The notes beneath the pieces were generated by a model that ran no database searches, was not told where the DNA came from, and worked only from the letters and a program-made list of their open reading frames with translations. Shown piece by piece: positions 54,790-64,000 of a DNA stretch of 64,000 bases. The translations under genes and the position numbers were made by a program. Positions within the stretch are counted from its first letter, which is position 1, and each line of letters starts with the position of its first letter. Origin of the DNA: Diphasiastrum complanatum (taxonomy: Eukaryota; Streptophyta; Lycopodiopsida; Lycopodiales; Lycopodiaceae); assembly GCA_029204225.1 (NCBI GenBank), contig CM055095.1, positions 18,327,483-18,391,482 on the forward strand. Direction: 5' to 3'.

Positions 54790-57700
54790 AAAATGCCAAA
54801 ATAAAACAATTTGGACCGTTTTTTCTTTAAAAGAAAAATTTAAGTTTTTTTTTCCTCTGGTTCGAACCAAAAAAATGGTTCGAACCGGTGCTTCGAACCG
54901 CAGTTCTTTGAATGAACCGCGATATGGGAAAGAGGATGACGAAGGGAGAAAATTCCTGGGGCAAAAAAATTCCAATGGAAAAAGAAGAGAAAGTAGAAAT
55001 AGAAGGTGTCAAATTGTTATATCTCAATAAGAACATTGTATCGTTCCTCGTAGAATGTCTTTTACTTTTCCTCAAATTTTTTTTTAATGAGAATTCTTTG
55101 TACCATTAGATAGTAGAGTGCTACTAGATCACTTCGAGTCAAAAGAGCTAGTTAGACCTATTTACCTATTGTATTGTCAGTGAGTCCTCCCAGTTTTGGG
55201 GCTAGAATTACGAAGTGCAGTTTCTAAAACATGAGCCAAGGATCAATCATACCTTCTACCATCGTAAGGCCATGTAGACGTAGTGAAGTTGGTTCAACGA
55301 TTTGGCATCATGAACCAAGGTCCAATGGTTCAATGCGAGAAGATGGGGACTAAACTTAATTGTACCTAGGCTAGAACTTGGAAGAATTACAAGTAAAAGA
55401 TCACATAAACTAAAATTTAGGGTCCAAAGACTTCTTTGAATTGAAGAGCCTGTTCTTTGATGCTACAAAGTTTCTCAAGTGGGAAACCCACTTCAGACCT
55501 CTTCTCACCAAGAACCAATGAGATTCCATCTCCTCCTAGAACTTGAGCAAACTAAAGGACCAATAACATTTGGCACTTGAACTAAAGTTACCTAAATAGT
55601 TAACTAGTAGTTATCTTTAACTCTAACTATATGTTTACAACCATCATGGTAGCAATGCGCCCTTCCATCCAACCTTATACACCCACCCCATAAGTTCCAA
55701 TTGATTGGATCATTAGCCTTTGTGTGAGTCATTTCTCTTTCCCATAGCATCTCAACTTTGCCTAGGTAGTTGCTTCTGCAACCATGAAGAATGTAGCTTA
55801 CTAGAGGATATCAAAGGGAGTGCAAAGTTGGCCCTACAAAGATTCTTGGGTACTACGAGGAGTCCTGGAATATTGAAAGTTAAATTCTAGCTACTAAAGT
55901 TAAATTGAGAATTAGCTAATCCACATGGAATCCTTGTGAATGCTCGTGTATCTTTGAAATTCCATACTTGGAGTAGATTTTTCAAGAAAAGGAAGTGGGG
56001 AAGGCACTTCTTAGCCCCTCTATTCATGTTGACATATGTACATCAAAATGTCGCTAAGTTTTCTGTGAATTATAATCTCTTGGAAGTGTTGTGCTTTCTT
56101 TGAAGCTCTATGAGGCTATTCACTCATCAATAGGACTTAGGTTTCTCAAATTATTAGATTTCTCTTTTATATCATTTACATTTGTAATTATTGGACCTTT
56201 TGAGACCCACCCTCATAGTGTATGGTTCATAGGTTAGAAGTCCAATATGTTTGTTTTGAAATCTAGTGAACATTCTATGAGTGTCATGTTTGAGTCTAAA
56301 GCTTCTAGTGAAAACACAAGAATAACACACTCCAACCCTTCAAGTATGCGATGATCCTCATGTCCAATGAGAGGTAAAACAACTTGCTCTTATCCTACTT
56401 CTCACAAAATCAGAAAAGTACATGTCAGCTTGGAGTGAAATTGCTCAAGTTTGACCAATACAATAGAAACCACTTGGAAGCCTCACTATGGATCTAAAGC
56501 TTAAACATTTATTTTCAGGACGATCATCATTCCAAAAAAATCAAGCTTTGAACCAAAAGAGAAACATATCATTTTGAAGGGCCACTCAGAAATTCAAATG
56601 TGAAGTTACTTGTACTTAGTAAACTTTGAAAGCTCTATTAGGCAGTAGGAGGATGCTGAGCTACAAAGAAATTTATTTTCAGGTTTGCCTCCAAGAAGTG
56701 GTGAGCTGTTATTTCCTTTCCTCTACTTGAGGTCATGAATCCGACTTTAATGCACCACACTAAGGAGGAAATTTAAAGAATTTCAAGATGAGGTTGTTTG
56801 TTTATATACAAAGTTACGCAACCAGTAGGTTATACACAACATATAGAGCCTGTTGCAACCTCGTTTGGGCAACGCCAAGTGAGGAGAGAGCTCCTAAGAT
56901 GTCACTATGCAGCGGCTGGGTCTCAGGCCTTTGCGTCAACATCCTAATGGAACAAAATGTATTTAGTGGAGGAGCTAGGAATGTTCATTTATCTTTGCAA
57001 GTGGATTAGGCATGTTGGCATCGATTGCCCCAATGCAACCTAGGTCTCAACTTATTTGAAAGGAACAGAGGCCACTGAAAGAAGGTCCCAACCAATAGAG
57101 AGGACCAAATTTGGGCCTTCTTCACTTACCAAGTTGCTCCAACACATAACCACCCTTAGATCATGAAGATTCACAAGCCATGTCTGAAGGTGGCAACAAA
57201 TCTCAAAGCTATAGTACCCATTTTAGAGACTTGAGAGTTTGGAGCCTAGATTCAAACTTTGAAATGTTCTTTCGATATTGAATAGGTTGTTAAACTAATG
57301 TTATGAACAAGTTTGGCACAAGATCTTTTGCTCTGTTTTTTATTATTATGCAAAATTCATTCGATAGTTTTAATATTTTATTGTATATTTTGTATCACGG
57401 AATTTTTGTTCATAAAATTATTTGTTGATGATTGTGTATGCAACTTGTAGCTTTGCATTAACCTTGGACCAATTTAGTTTTACTAGTGATTTAGTTATGA
57501 ATTCAACAATGGGTATTCTCAAAATTATGTTACGATTTATATGGTGTTTTTACCTTTAGCATATGTTTGAATGCTTTTTTTCTTATATTATTTTGGTGAA
57601 AAGGTCTATCTAGCTACAAGGGCAAAACAGAGTTCGAAACACTTATAGTAATATAACTTGGTATACATCATGTCTAATCTCTGTGATGGGGAGCATAATA

Positions 57701-58120
57701 TACAAGGTCACTCAAATGCATGAAGAAGACTACACCATATGATTTTACAAGAATAGTCATCTCTGATTCTAATGTAACAGCCATAGACTTTTTCATTTTG
57801 TTGAGCTGTTTTGAAAACATGTAGGAATGGGCGAAATAGAGATTTGAAATACTTGACATTATTTTTGACGTCAAATCCATGATAGAATTTTTTTCAGACT
57901 TAGCCCACACTAATAGACCCATTGAGGCATTGTGCTTCCACCAAGGGTAGAATATAAGCACAACAAAAGTAGGTAGATGATTGAAATTAAAAAAATAAAA
58001 AGAAATTCATCAAGATTATGATTCCCAGAGCACCATTCACTAGGGGCTCCAAGAGGCTTTTCAAAGATTTTTTTTAAGGGACTCTTTTGTGCTTGCAATT
58101 TATTCTAAGCGAGTATAAAT
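54790..58120. other. Long gene-poor stretch
   Basis: No gene recognised on either strand in more than 3 kb. Near 54860-54900 GGTTCGAAC occurs several times in both orientations, perhaps the end of a DNA transposon. The rest is AT-rich, with short frames that lack domain signal. Confidence 0.35.
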
Positions 58121-58121
58121 A

Positions 58122-58292
58122 ATGCCAAGATACTTTCAACTATTATGTAGATTACGAGATGAGTATTGTAGATTTCACAAGAGAGAGCCTACTACTAGAA
58201 GAGATGCTCTCCTTCACAAAACTGATCTCCTCACAAAGAGGTCCAAGAAACAGAAGGCCTCTAAAGAAGAGTACTTAGCCAAAGAAGGTTAG
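58122..58292 (+). CDS. Small basic ORF, unknown
   Basis: A 56-residue frame, MPRYFQLLCRLRDEYCRFHK followed by a Lys/Arg-rich tail ending AKEG. Its composition is less random than that of its neighbours, and the end is followed by GTACAT, a possible donor. It could be an exon of a basic protein or chance. Confidence 0.2.
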   Translation: MPRYFQLLCRLRDEYCRFHKREPTTRRDALLHKTDLLTKRSKKQKASKEEYLAKEG

Positions 58293-58299
58293 GTACATG

Positions 58300-60310
58300 C
58301 AGCGCCTACTTTCTTCCCCATCCGTCGTTGATGACACCAATGTATGTAGATATTGCTACACAAATTTTGGATAATCCTATAAGTATAGCCACTAGTCTTT
58401 TCCATTTACTAACAAGTATTGTTGTAATAAAGTCCTCTATAGATTCTGACCAATACATAGGTTTTGAAAATGATACACCAAATGTCATAGAGGTTGTTGG
58501 CATGCATTTTGATTTTTAGAATAAATGAAATTCACCATGGGCTTGATACGAGGTTTCTTTTTGTGAGAGTCGAAAAATAGAACAACTTCAATAACAGATT
58601 CTATTATCGAGTCAGGATTATAGCTACTACAATATTCAAATGCAAATGACTCAAGAAGGAAGATTTTTCTCTCCATTTCTTCTTTTTTATTTTTCTTAAA
58701 AAAATGATGAAAATTTGTCAAAGTTCCTTTTTGATAATTGTACACGAGTAGTAAAATATTTGTCCAAGTGGGGTTTTGAAGTAAGAAAATTTTCGACAGG
58801 TTTTTATTTTTATTTTTTTATATATGAACAAAAGCCAAAATTCTCACCTAGTTGATCTTGATAAACTAGAAATGAGAATTAAATCTTTAGTCAAGGGGCT
58901 ATGTTTGATAAACTATCGCTAAAATCATGAAGCACATACTTGAAATTCTAGGCACTATTTAATGGGCAGCCCAATATTTATCAATGCCTAAAAAGTGCCT
59001 TTTTGATGTTTCTAATTGCTTAAAAGGAGGATGAAATCCATGTCTTACCAGTTGACTAGGTGCTTATGGATCAATTAAGCAATTGTAGAAAAGGGCTATA
59101 TCAAGGCCATGTGCAAATAAATAAATAAATAAAGGGAGAGAAAAGAAGTCAAAGACCCAAGTCGAGCATAGCCTTTAAAAAGAAGTATTGAAATTACTTG
59201 TGCCCTGTATCTTGGCACTAGAACTAATTGAGGCCACACACAAGAAAATCTTTCTCTCATGTACCAACACTTGCATATACAATCACATTTACAACAACTC
59301 GATAAACTTTCCTCTACCGAAGGAGTTCCATCTTCTAAACTAGTATTGAGATTGGAAAATCTCCATGACAATCTGTCTTATCCTACTAACAATATCACAT
59401 GTACACACAAAAGGACTCACAATAAGAGTTCCTTTTTCTGTAGCACAAGGGTATATAACCCTCTTTCATACTATCTTTATTTTCAAACATCTTAGTGCTT
59501 TTCACTTTGTCTGCAGCTCCAATGTGCTTAATAGCATGCTTCGCACTTGTAGTTTCTAGAGCAAGCAGAGCATTTCAGATGCTTCTACAAGGTAAAAAAT
59601 AATCACACTATTTTGTGAGACACAAATCCAACTCCCTGAATAATTTTGAAACTCATAATCTTTTTGAAAATTTATTAGAAAATCCTATTCTGGAAAAGCT
59701 AATTATTCATGATTCACGTGAATTTTGTTAATCAGTATGCATTTTTGAGATTTAGACCTAAGAAATAAATTCACATATCATTTCTTTAGTAACTTGTGAA
59801 TGGATCCTTAGTGAATTCTCACAGTGACATACCTTAATATGGGTTGCTATCTCTTTTATATTTCAATAGCAAAAGTACTTTGAAAATTGAAACAAACGAG
59901 TTGTCTACCACATGCTTTAGTAGATGCGTCTTGAAGAAGCAATCAAGACAAGCACTATTTTCCTCTATTGGACTAAGAGATTGAGAATTCACCAACATGT
60001 CTTGAGGAAAATGTTCCAATCTATTTGTTGCAACAATGCTGCGTGAGTTCAAGGGCTTGTTGAAGAGCTTTGGCATTAGAGAAGCAGTAGAATTCAAGGG
60101 CTTGTTCACACTGAATTGGAGATCTATACACGAATTTCCCAATCAAACACACTTGGACACTCTTGAAAGATCTTGGCTAAGCTAACAAACACAAGAAGAA
60201 GTGCATTGAAATCTTTTTGTGATTGCTTAATTTTATATAGTGGCATTTTTGGTTAAGAAAAACACATCTTTGTTTTAAATGCCAACACATCTTTGTTAAA
60301 GATTTACTTT
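58300..60310. other. Intergenic, possible minus-strand promoter
   Basis: No gene recognised. A minus-strand TATA-like CACTATATAAAA lies at about 60232-60243, with a 102-codon minus-strand frame (59834-60142) downstream of it. Its sequence (with a repeated NKPLNS) has no known domain. The arrangement could also be the promoter of an LTR remnant. Confidence 0.3.
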
Positions 60311-60311
60311 C

Positions 60312-60392
60312 CACACACACACTCACACACACACATTCTCACTCACTGACTCTGTCTCTCTCTCTCTCTCTCTCTTCTCCCCCCCCCCCCCC
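60312..60392. repeat. (CA)n, (CT)n and C14 tract
   Basis: A CA-rich run (60312-60334), then CT dinucleotides (60351-60374), then 14 consecutive C (60379-60392). Confidence 0.9.
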
Positions 60393-60487
60393 AAACCCAC
60401 CTTAGCTAATGTGAGAGAAACCCTAACTTGTCACCATTTTCACTTTGAAGGTCATGCTTTGAGAATTCCAAAACACTCATGGTATAT

Positions 60488-60536
60488 ATAGCCTTTCAAT
60501 CAAAATGACATTAGCCTTTCAATCAAAATGACATTA
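60488..60536. repeat. Tandem 24-bp repeat x 2
   Basis: TAGCCTTTCAATCAAAATGA plus CATT occurs twice in a row with no difference. Confidence 0.9.
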
Positions 60537-60597
60537 GTTTTATGAGATAAATTGATAGACACGTGCATTAAACATACCTCGTTGGCTTGAGCTGGTC

Positions 60598-60681
60598 AAA
60601 ACCCTAATTACATGTTGACCAATTAAATGCACAAAACCCAAAACCCTAATTACACGTGGACCAATCAAATGCACAAAACCC
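60598..60681 (+). promoter_or_regulatory. Tandem 42-bp promoter-like units with telomere boxes
   Basis: Two 42-bp units (60598-60639 and 60640-60681) each contain a telomere box AAACCCTAA, a CCAAT-type GACCAAT and CAAATGCACAAAACCC. A further telomere box is at 60418-60426. The last 23 bp of unit 2 recur exactly, inverted, at 60882-60904. Telomere boxes are common in promoters of plant genes for translation and DNA/RNA metabolism. The units lie about 540 bp upstream of the PDF-motif gene. Confidence 0.5.
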
Positions 60682-61222
60682 AGCTGCCAGCAGAAGCTTT
60701 GCAAACAACAATGATGATGATCATGATGGACTTAGCCTTTTATGGCCGCGATGAGGTGTAGCAAGGGATTTGATGCATGGCAGCAATGGGAGCCCCAGTG
60801 GCTGCGATGGATGGATGGATGGCCACCAATGGAGAGAGCCAGAGAGAGAGAGAGAGAGAATGTAGCCTTGATAAACAAAATGGGTTTTGTGCATTTGATT
60901 GGTCAGGATCAGGATCAGGATCTACAACGCTGGCTATGGCTATGAACTAATGCTTTTAACTGTATGTTGAAGTCTGCCCTAACATGGCTAACATCCATCG
61001 TTGAGGCAAGATATCGCTGGCTGAAGCCCTTCTAGTCATTGCTGGCCAGTCAGTGCACCATTGTACCTTGCCTACAAAATCCAGGGACACGAGCCCGTTG
61101 CTAATTAAGAGTTTATGCAGGCCTTTGTTGCAACCCAAATCATCATCATCATAAACCCCGTTCGGTATTCATCTCTTCTCAGCTTGCTGCTGCTGCTCCT
61201 CCTCTTCAATCTTATAGTAATA

Positions 61223-62248
61223 ATGCAGTCCTCCTTTTGTGGCCCAGTTTTATGTGCGGAGTTGGGGTCGAGGAGGGTTGAGCTCGCAGGCCAAGCAGCA
61301 AGAGCAGAACGGCATGACAGTACTGAGAACGCATCAGGCACCAATGGTAGGTTTAACCCCTTTTCTTGGCTACAAAGCAAAGCTTGCTACTACTTTCACC
61401 CAATCCCAACAAGCTGTTTTATCACCATCTTTACCAAGTACTCTAAAGGATCACCCACAGTTGAAATTGCATCATATAGGCGAGAAGTGGAAATTTTCAT
61501 TCACACCTACTTGTAGTTACTGCACTCAAGTTCCTCGATCAATCTCTTTGACCACCTTAAAAATAAAGGAAAATTACTGTCACGCAACCCATCAGATTCT
61601 ATTTTCCGTCTGATCTTCGTCTTAGTGTCTGTCTGTCGTGCAGAAGGCCAAGCATGGAGGACAAAACAACTTAGGGAGGAGTTCTTCTCAGATCCGTCTC
61701 AGTGGTGGGACAACAGGAATAACAAGGTGAAGCTGCCGGTGCCCTATCTAGGGCATTCATTCATTTATTCTTTCAAATGCTTTGGGGATTTTTCTGTGAC
61801 GCTGGCAGTGCAACATTTTAGTTTGACAGGGGACTAGTGCTTGCTTGCGGCAGTCTAGTCTTCAAAATAAATAGCTTAGCAGCTTTTGTATTAGCTTTGT
61901 TGGTGCAAGGTCCAGCCTGTTTCGATTTTGTTTGGCTAATTGGTTTTGACTGGTGTCCAGTGAAAAGATTGTTAACAGTATATGTGGCTGATTGATTGGC
62001 TAGCTTGGTCCTTTTCCCTAAGTTAGCTTCCATGTGTGCTGACCTGCGTGTGGACTGTTATGCAGAAAAATCCGAAGTACCCGGACTTTAAACATAATAT
62101 TACACATGAGCGTTTTTGGGTTAAAGGTTGGCTAAACATCCCCTGGGTTAAAGCTAGAGTGGCCACTATGGCATTGGGTCAAATACCGTCTGGTGGTGAA
62201 TTGAGACCGCGGTATGGATTTAACCATTTACGGACTGTTGAGCTCTAA
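61223..62248 (+). CDS. PDF-motif protein, OSB-like, three exons
   Basis: Exons 61223-61346, 61644-61726 and 62066-62248. The introns (297 and 339 bp) begin GTAGGT and GTGAAG and end GTGCAG and ATGCAG. The phases are consistent and give 129 residues. Exon 2 encodes LREEFFSDPSQWWDNRNNK and exon 3 continues KNPKYPDFKHNITHERFWVK. This is the PDF motif of plant OSB (organellar single-stranded DNA-binding) proteins, WWDNRxNK..YPDFKHK..LW. OSB proteins protect or guide recombination of mitochondrial and plastid DNA. Usual OSB proteins have an N-terminal OB-fold of about 100 residues and one to three PDF motifs. Here exon 1 supplies only about 41 residues rich in Ser, Ala and Arg, perhaps a targeting peptide, and no OB-fold. 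An in-frame ATG at 61115 would add a hydrophobic N-terminus. The exon 1 assignment is less certain than exons 2 and 3. Confidence 0.75.
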
Positions 62249-62354
62249 GGCTGAGAATAAAGGATGCCTTTGTTGTTGTTCTTCTATCAAAATCTCCAAG
62301 GTGAAAAACTTTCTCATATTTCTTAGTAATCGTTATGTGAAATAATTACTCAGG

Positions 62355-64000
62355 ATGCCAAATTTCTTGGGTTATGTTGGGAATGTGAACCAACTATGTC
62401 AAGAGGGACGGTTAAGAGAGGCGCTGCATATGGTGGAGCATATGACTCAGCAAAATATTCAAGCTCCAATCAACACCTATGCCTGCCTTTTGAAGGGGTG
62501 CACGAGAAGGAAAGCCCTGGTGGAGGGCAAACGAGTGCATGCCATTATTGTCCAAATGGGACTTAATTCAAACATTTATCTAGGGAATACCCTTGTCAAC
62601 ATGTATGCCAAGTGCGGTAGCGTGTTGGATGCACGACAAGTATTTGATTCAATGCCTGAACACAATGTGTTTTCATGGACTAATATCATTACAGCATATG
62701 CCAATAACGGACAAGGTGAGGAGGCTATCAATCTTTTTCAGCGAATGCAACAGAGAGGCATACCACCAAACAAGGTTGCATTTGTTGTTGTCCTAAAAGC
62801 TTGCGCAAGGATCCCTGCCCTGGAACAGGGCAAGCAGCTCCATTCGGACATCATTATAAGAGGCTTTGACTCAGATGTGATTGTAGGCAGCACCCTTGTT
62901 GACATGTATGCAAGATTCGGGTGCATAGAGGATGCACGTCAAGTGTTCAACAACATGCATGATCGAGATGTGGTGTCCTGGAATGCGATGATTGCAGGAT
63001 ATGCACGGCATAGGCTTGGCAAGGAGGCCCTTAATCTGTATGAGCAAATGAAACAAGGTGGTGTGCAGTCCAACAATATCACCTATGTTCTTCTCCTAAA
63101 AGCATGTGCCAGCATTGCAGCTATAGAACAGGGCAAGCAGCTCCATTTAGACATGAGTAAAAGCGGCTTTGTGTCGGATGTGATTGTAGAAAATGCCCTT
63201 TTTGACATGTATGCAAAATGTGGATGCATAGAGCAAGCGAGGCAAGTGTTCGACAAAATGCATGAACGTAATGTGGTATCATGGACAGCGATGGTTGCAG
63301 GATATGCGGGGCAAGGGCTTGGCAAGGAGGCTCTTGCTCTGTATGAGCAAATGAAACAGGAAGGTGTGCAGCCCAACAATGTCACGTATGTTGTTCTCCT
63401 GAAAGCATGTGCCAGCACTGCAGCCTTGGAAGTGGGAAAGCAGCTCCATTCAGACATCATCAAAAGGGGCTTCGAGTCGGATGTGATTGTTGGGAGCACC
63501 CTTGTCGACATGTATGCAAAATGCATGTGCATAGAGAATGCTCGGCAGGTGTTCAACAGCATGCATGAAAGGAATGTTGTGTCATGGAATGCAATTATTT
63601 CAGGATATGCACAGCAAGGTCTTGGCAAGGAGGCTCTTGCCCTATATGAGCAAATGAAACAGGAAGGTCTGCAGCCTGACGTCGTCACATATTTGGTACT
63701 CCTGAAAGCATGTGCTAGAACTGCAGCCCTGGAATATGGCAAGCGGCTCCATTTAGACATCATCAAAAGTGGCTTTGAGTTGGATGTTAGTGCAGGGAAC
63801 ACTCTTATTGACATGTATGCCAAGTGTGGGCACATGGAGGATGCATGGAAGGTGTTCAACAACATCCAAGAACGCAATGTGGTGTCATGGACAGCAATAA
63901 TTGCAGCATATGCAGAGCGAGGGCTTGGCAAGGAGGCTCTTGCTCTGTATGAACAAATGAAACAGGAAGGTGTGCAACCCAACAAAGTCACATACATTGT
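62355..64000 (+). CDS. PLS-class PPR protein, 5' part
   Basis: Open from ATG 62355 to the window edge, 548 codons without a stop. After a first motif (residues 1-38) come five tandem 101-residue PLS triplets starting at residues 39, 140, 241, 342 and 443, and a sixth begins at 544. Typical phrases are VVLLKACAS.AALE.GKQLH, LVDMYAKCGCIE.ARQVF and NVVSW.A.IAGYA. Triplets 3 to 5 are very alike. PLS proteins, usually ending in E and DYW domains beyond this edge, are RNA editing factors of mitochondria and plastids. No clear targeting peptide precedes the first motif, so the true start may be in an upstream exon: a CAG acceptor lies directly before the ATG. The start is only 106 bp from the end of the PDF-motif gene. 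The long minus-strand frame across it is a shadow. Confidence 0.9.
   Translation, partial: MPNFLGYVGNVNQLCQEGRLREALHMVEHMTQQNIQAPINTYACLLKGCTRRKALVEGKRVHAIIVQMGLNSNIYLGNTLVNMYAKCGSVLDARQVFDSMPEHNVFSWTNIITAYANNGQGEEAINLFQRMQQRGIPPNKVAFVVVLKACARIPALEQGKQLHSDIIIRGFDSDVIVGSTLVDMYARFGCIEDARQVFNNMHDRDVVSWNAMIAGYARHRLGKEALNLYEQMKQGGVQSNNITYVLLLKACASIAAIEQGKQLHLDMSKSGFVSDVIVENALFDMYAKCGCIEQARQVFDKMHERNVVSWTAMVAGYAGQGLGKEALALYEQMKQEGVQPNNVTYVVLLKACASTAALEVGKQLHSDIIKRGFESDVIVGSTLVDMYAKCMCIENARQVFNSMHERNVVSWNAIISGYAQQGLGKEALALYEQMKQEGLQPDVVTYLVLLKACARTAALEYGKRLHLDIIKSGFELDVSAGNTLIDMYAKCGHMEDAWKVFNNIQERNVVSWTAIIAAYAERGLGKEALALYEQMKQEGVQPNKVTYI

Noticed and set aside
54850-54910. GGTTCGAAC words, considered as a tRNA T-loop
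   Set aside because: There is no cloverleaf, no acceptor stem and no D-loop around them. The words occur in several copies and both orientations, so they are a repeat.
61239-61613. 124-codon frame overlapping exon 1 of the PDF-motif gene
   Set aside because: It begins at GTG after a stop, has no domain, and runs through the intron. The alternative frame from ATG 61223 joins exon 2 in phase.
63083-63997. 304-codon minus-strand frame
   Set aside because: It is the antisense of the PLS PPR gene, whose plus-strand frame stays open to the window edge and carries clear PPR motifs. The repeats of the PPR units explain the repeated antisense phrases.

Overview
The window is nuclear DNA of a land plant, most likely a fern. 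It holds intron-split plant genes (a SCAR/WAVE BRICK1 subunit, a PDF-motif protein of the organellar ssDNA-binding OSB type, an ERdj3B-type DnaJ exon), pentatricopeptide (PPR) genes of both P and PLS classes, and many Ty1/copia and some Ty3/gypsy LTR retrotransposons. Long (GA)n tracts lie between them. The fern guess rests on the very uniform tandem PLS repeats of the right-edge PPR gene and on the overall gene and TE character. It is an inference.

Layout. 1-4.0 kb: gene-poor repeats, including a broken copy of an unknown gene family whose second copy lies at 42.2-43.5 kb. 4.0-6.9 kb (minus): a gene for an unrecognised 568-residue nuclear-looking protein with a probable 5' exon near 6.72-6.91 kb. 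7.36-16.83 kb: two nested copia elements. The outer one (minus) keeps gag but has lost pol. A young 6.06-kb relative (plus, 9723-15780) is inserted exactly at the outer gag start codon. 16.8-23.5 kb: gypsy scraps, then a decayed copia element on the minus strand.

25.6-27.5 kb: an intact-looking P-type PPR gene, followed by copia and PPR pseudogene debris to about 30.6 kb. 30.6-36.6 kb: repeats, a gypsy RNase H scrap, two tandem stem-loops and a 408-bp TIR element. 36.8-37.3 kb: BRK1, two exons giving 85 residues, then a perfect 22-bp inverted repeat. 38.6-40.3 kb: a decayed copia element. 40.9 kb: a long (AG)n(AAG)n tract.

45.9-49.2 kb: a copia relic with gag and pol head to head and a four-copy array of primer binding sites beside its LTR. 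49.9-50.7 kb: a non-autonomous hAT-like element with an 8-bp target duplication. 51.26 kb: an isolated ERdj3B-like DnaJ exon. 53.6-54.6 kb: a gypsy-like gag fragment. 61.2-62.2 kb: a three-exon PDF-motif gene. It is followed after about 100 bp by a PLS-class PPR gene that runs off the right edge.

The functional links are limited: the P-type PPR, the PDF-motif protein and the PLS PPR fit organellar nucleic-acid metabolism, whereas BRK1 belongs to actin regulation. Most of the DNA is retrotransposon-derived. The most unusual signals are the tandem primer-binding-site arrays in two copia families, the gag-only element with a 182-residue ORF where pol should be, the insertion of a relative at its start codon, and the small split genes that single-frame ORF calling misses or misreads.
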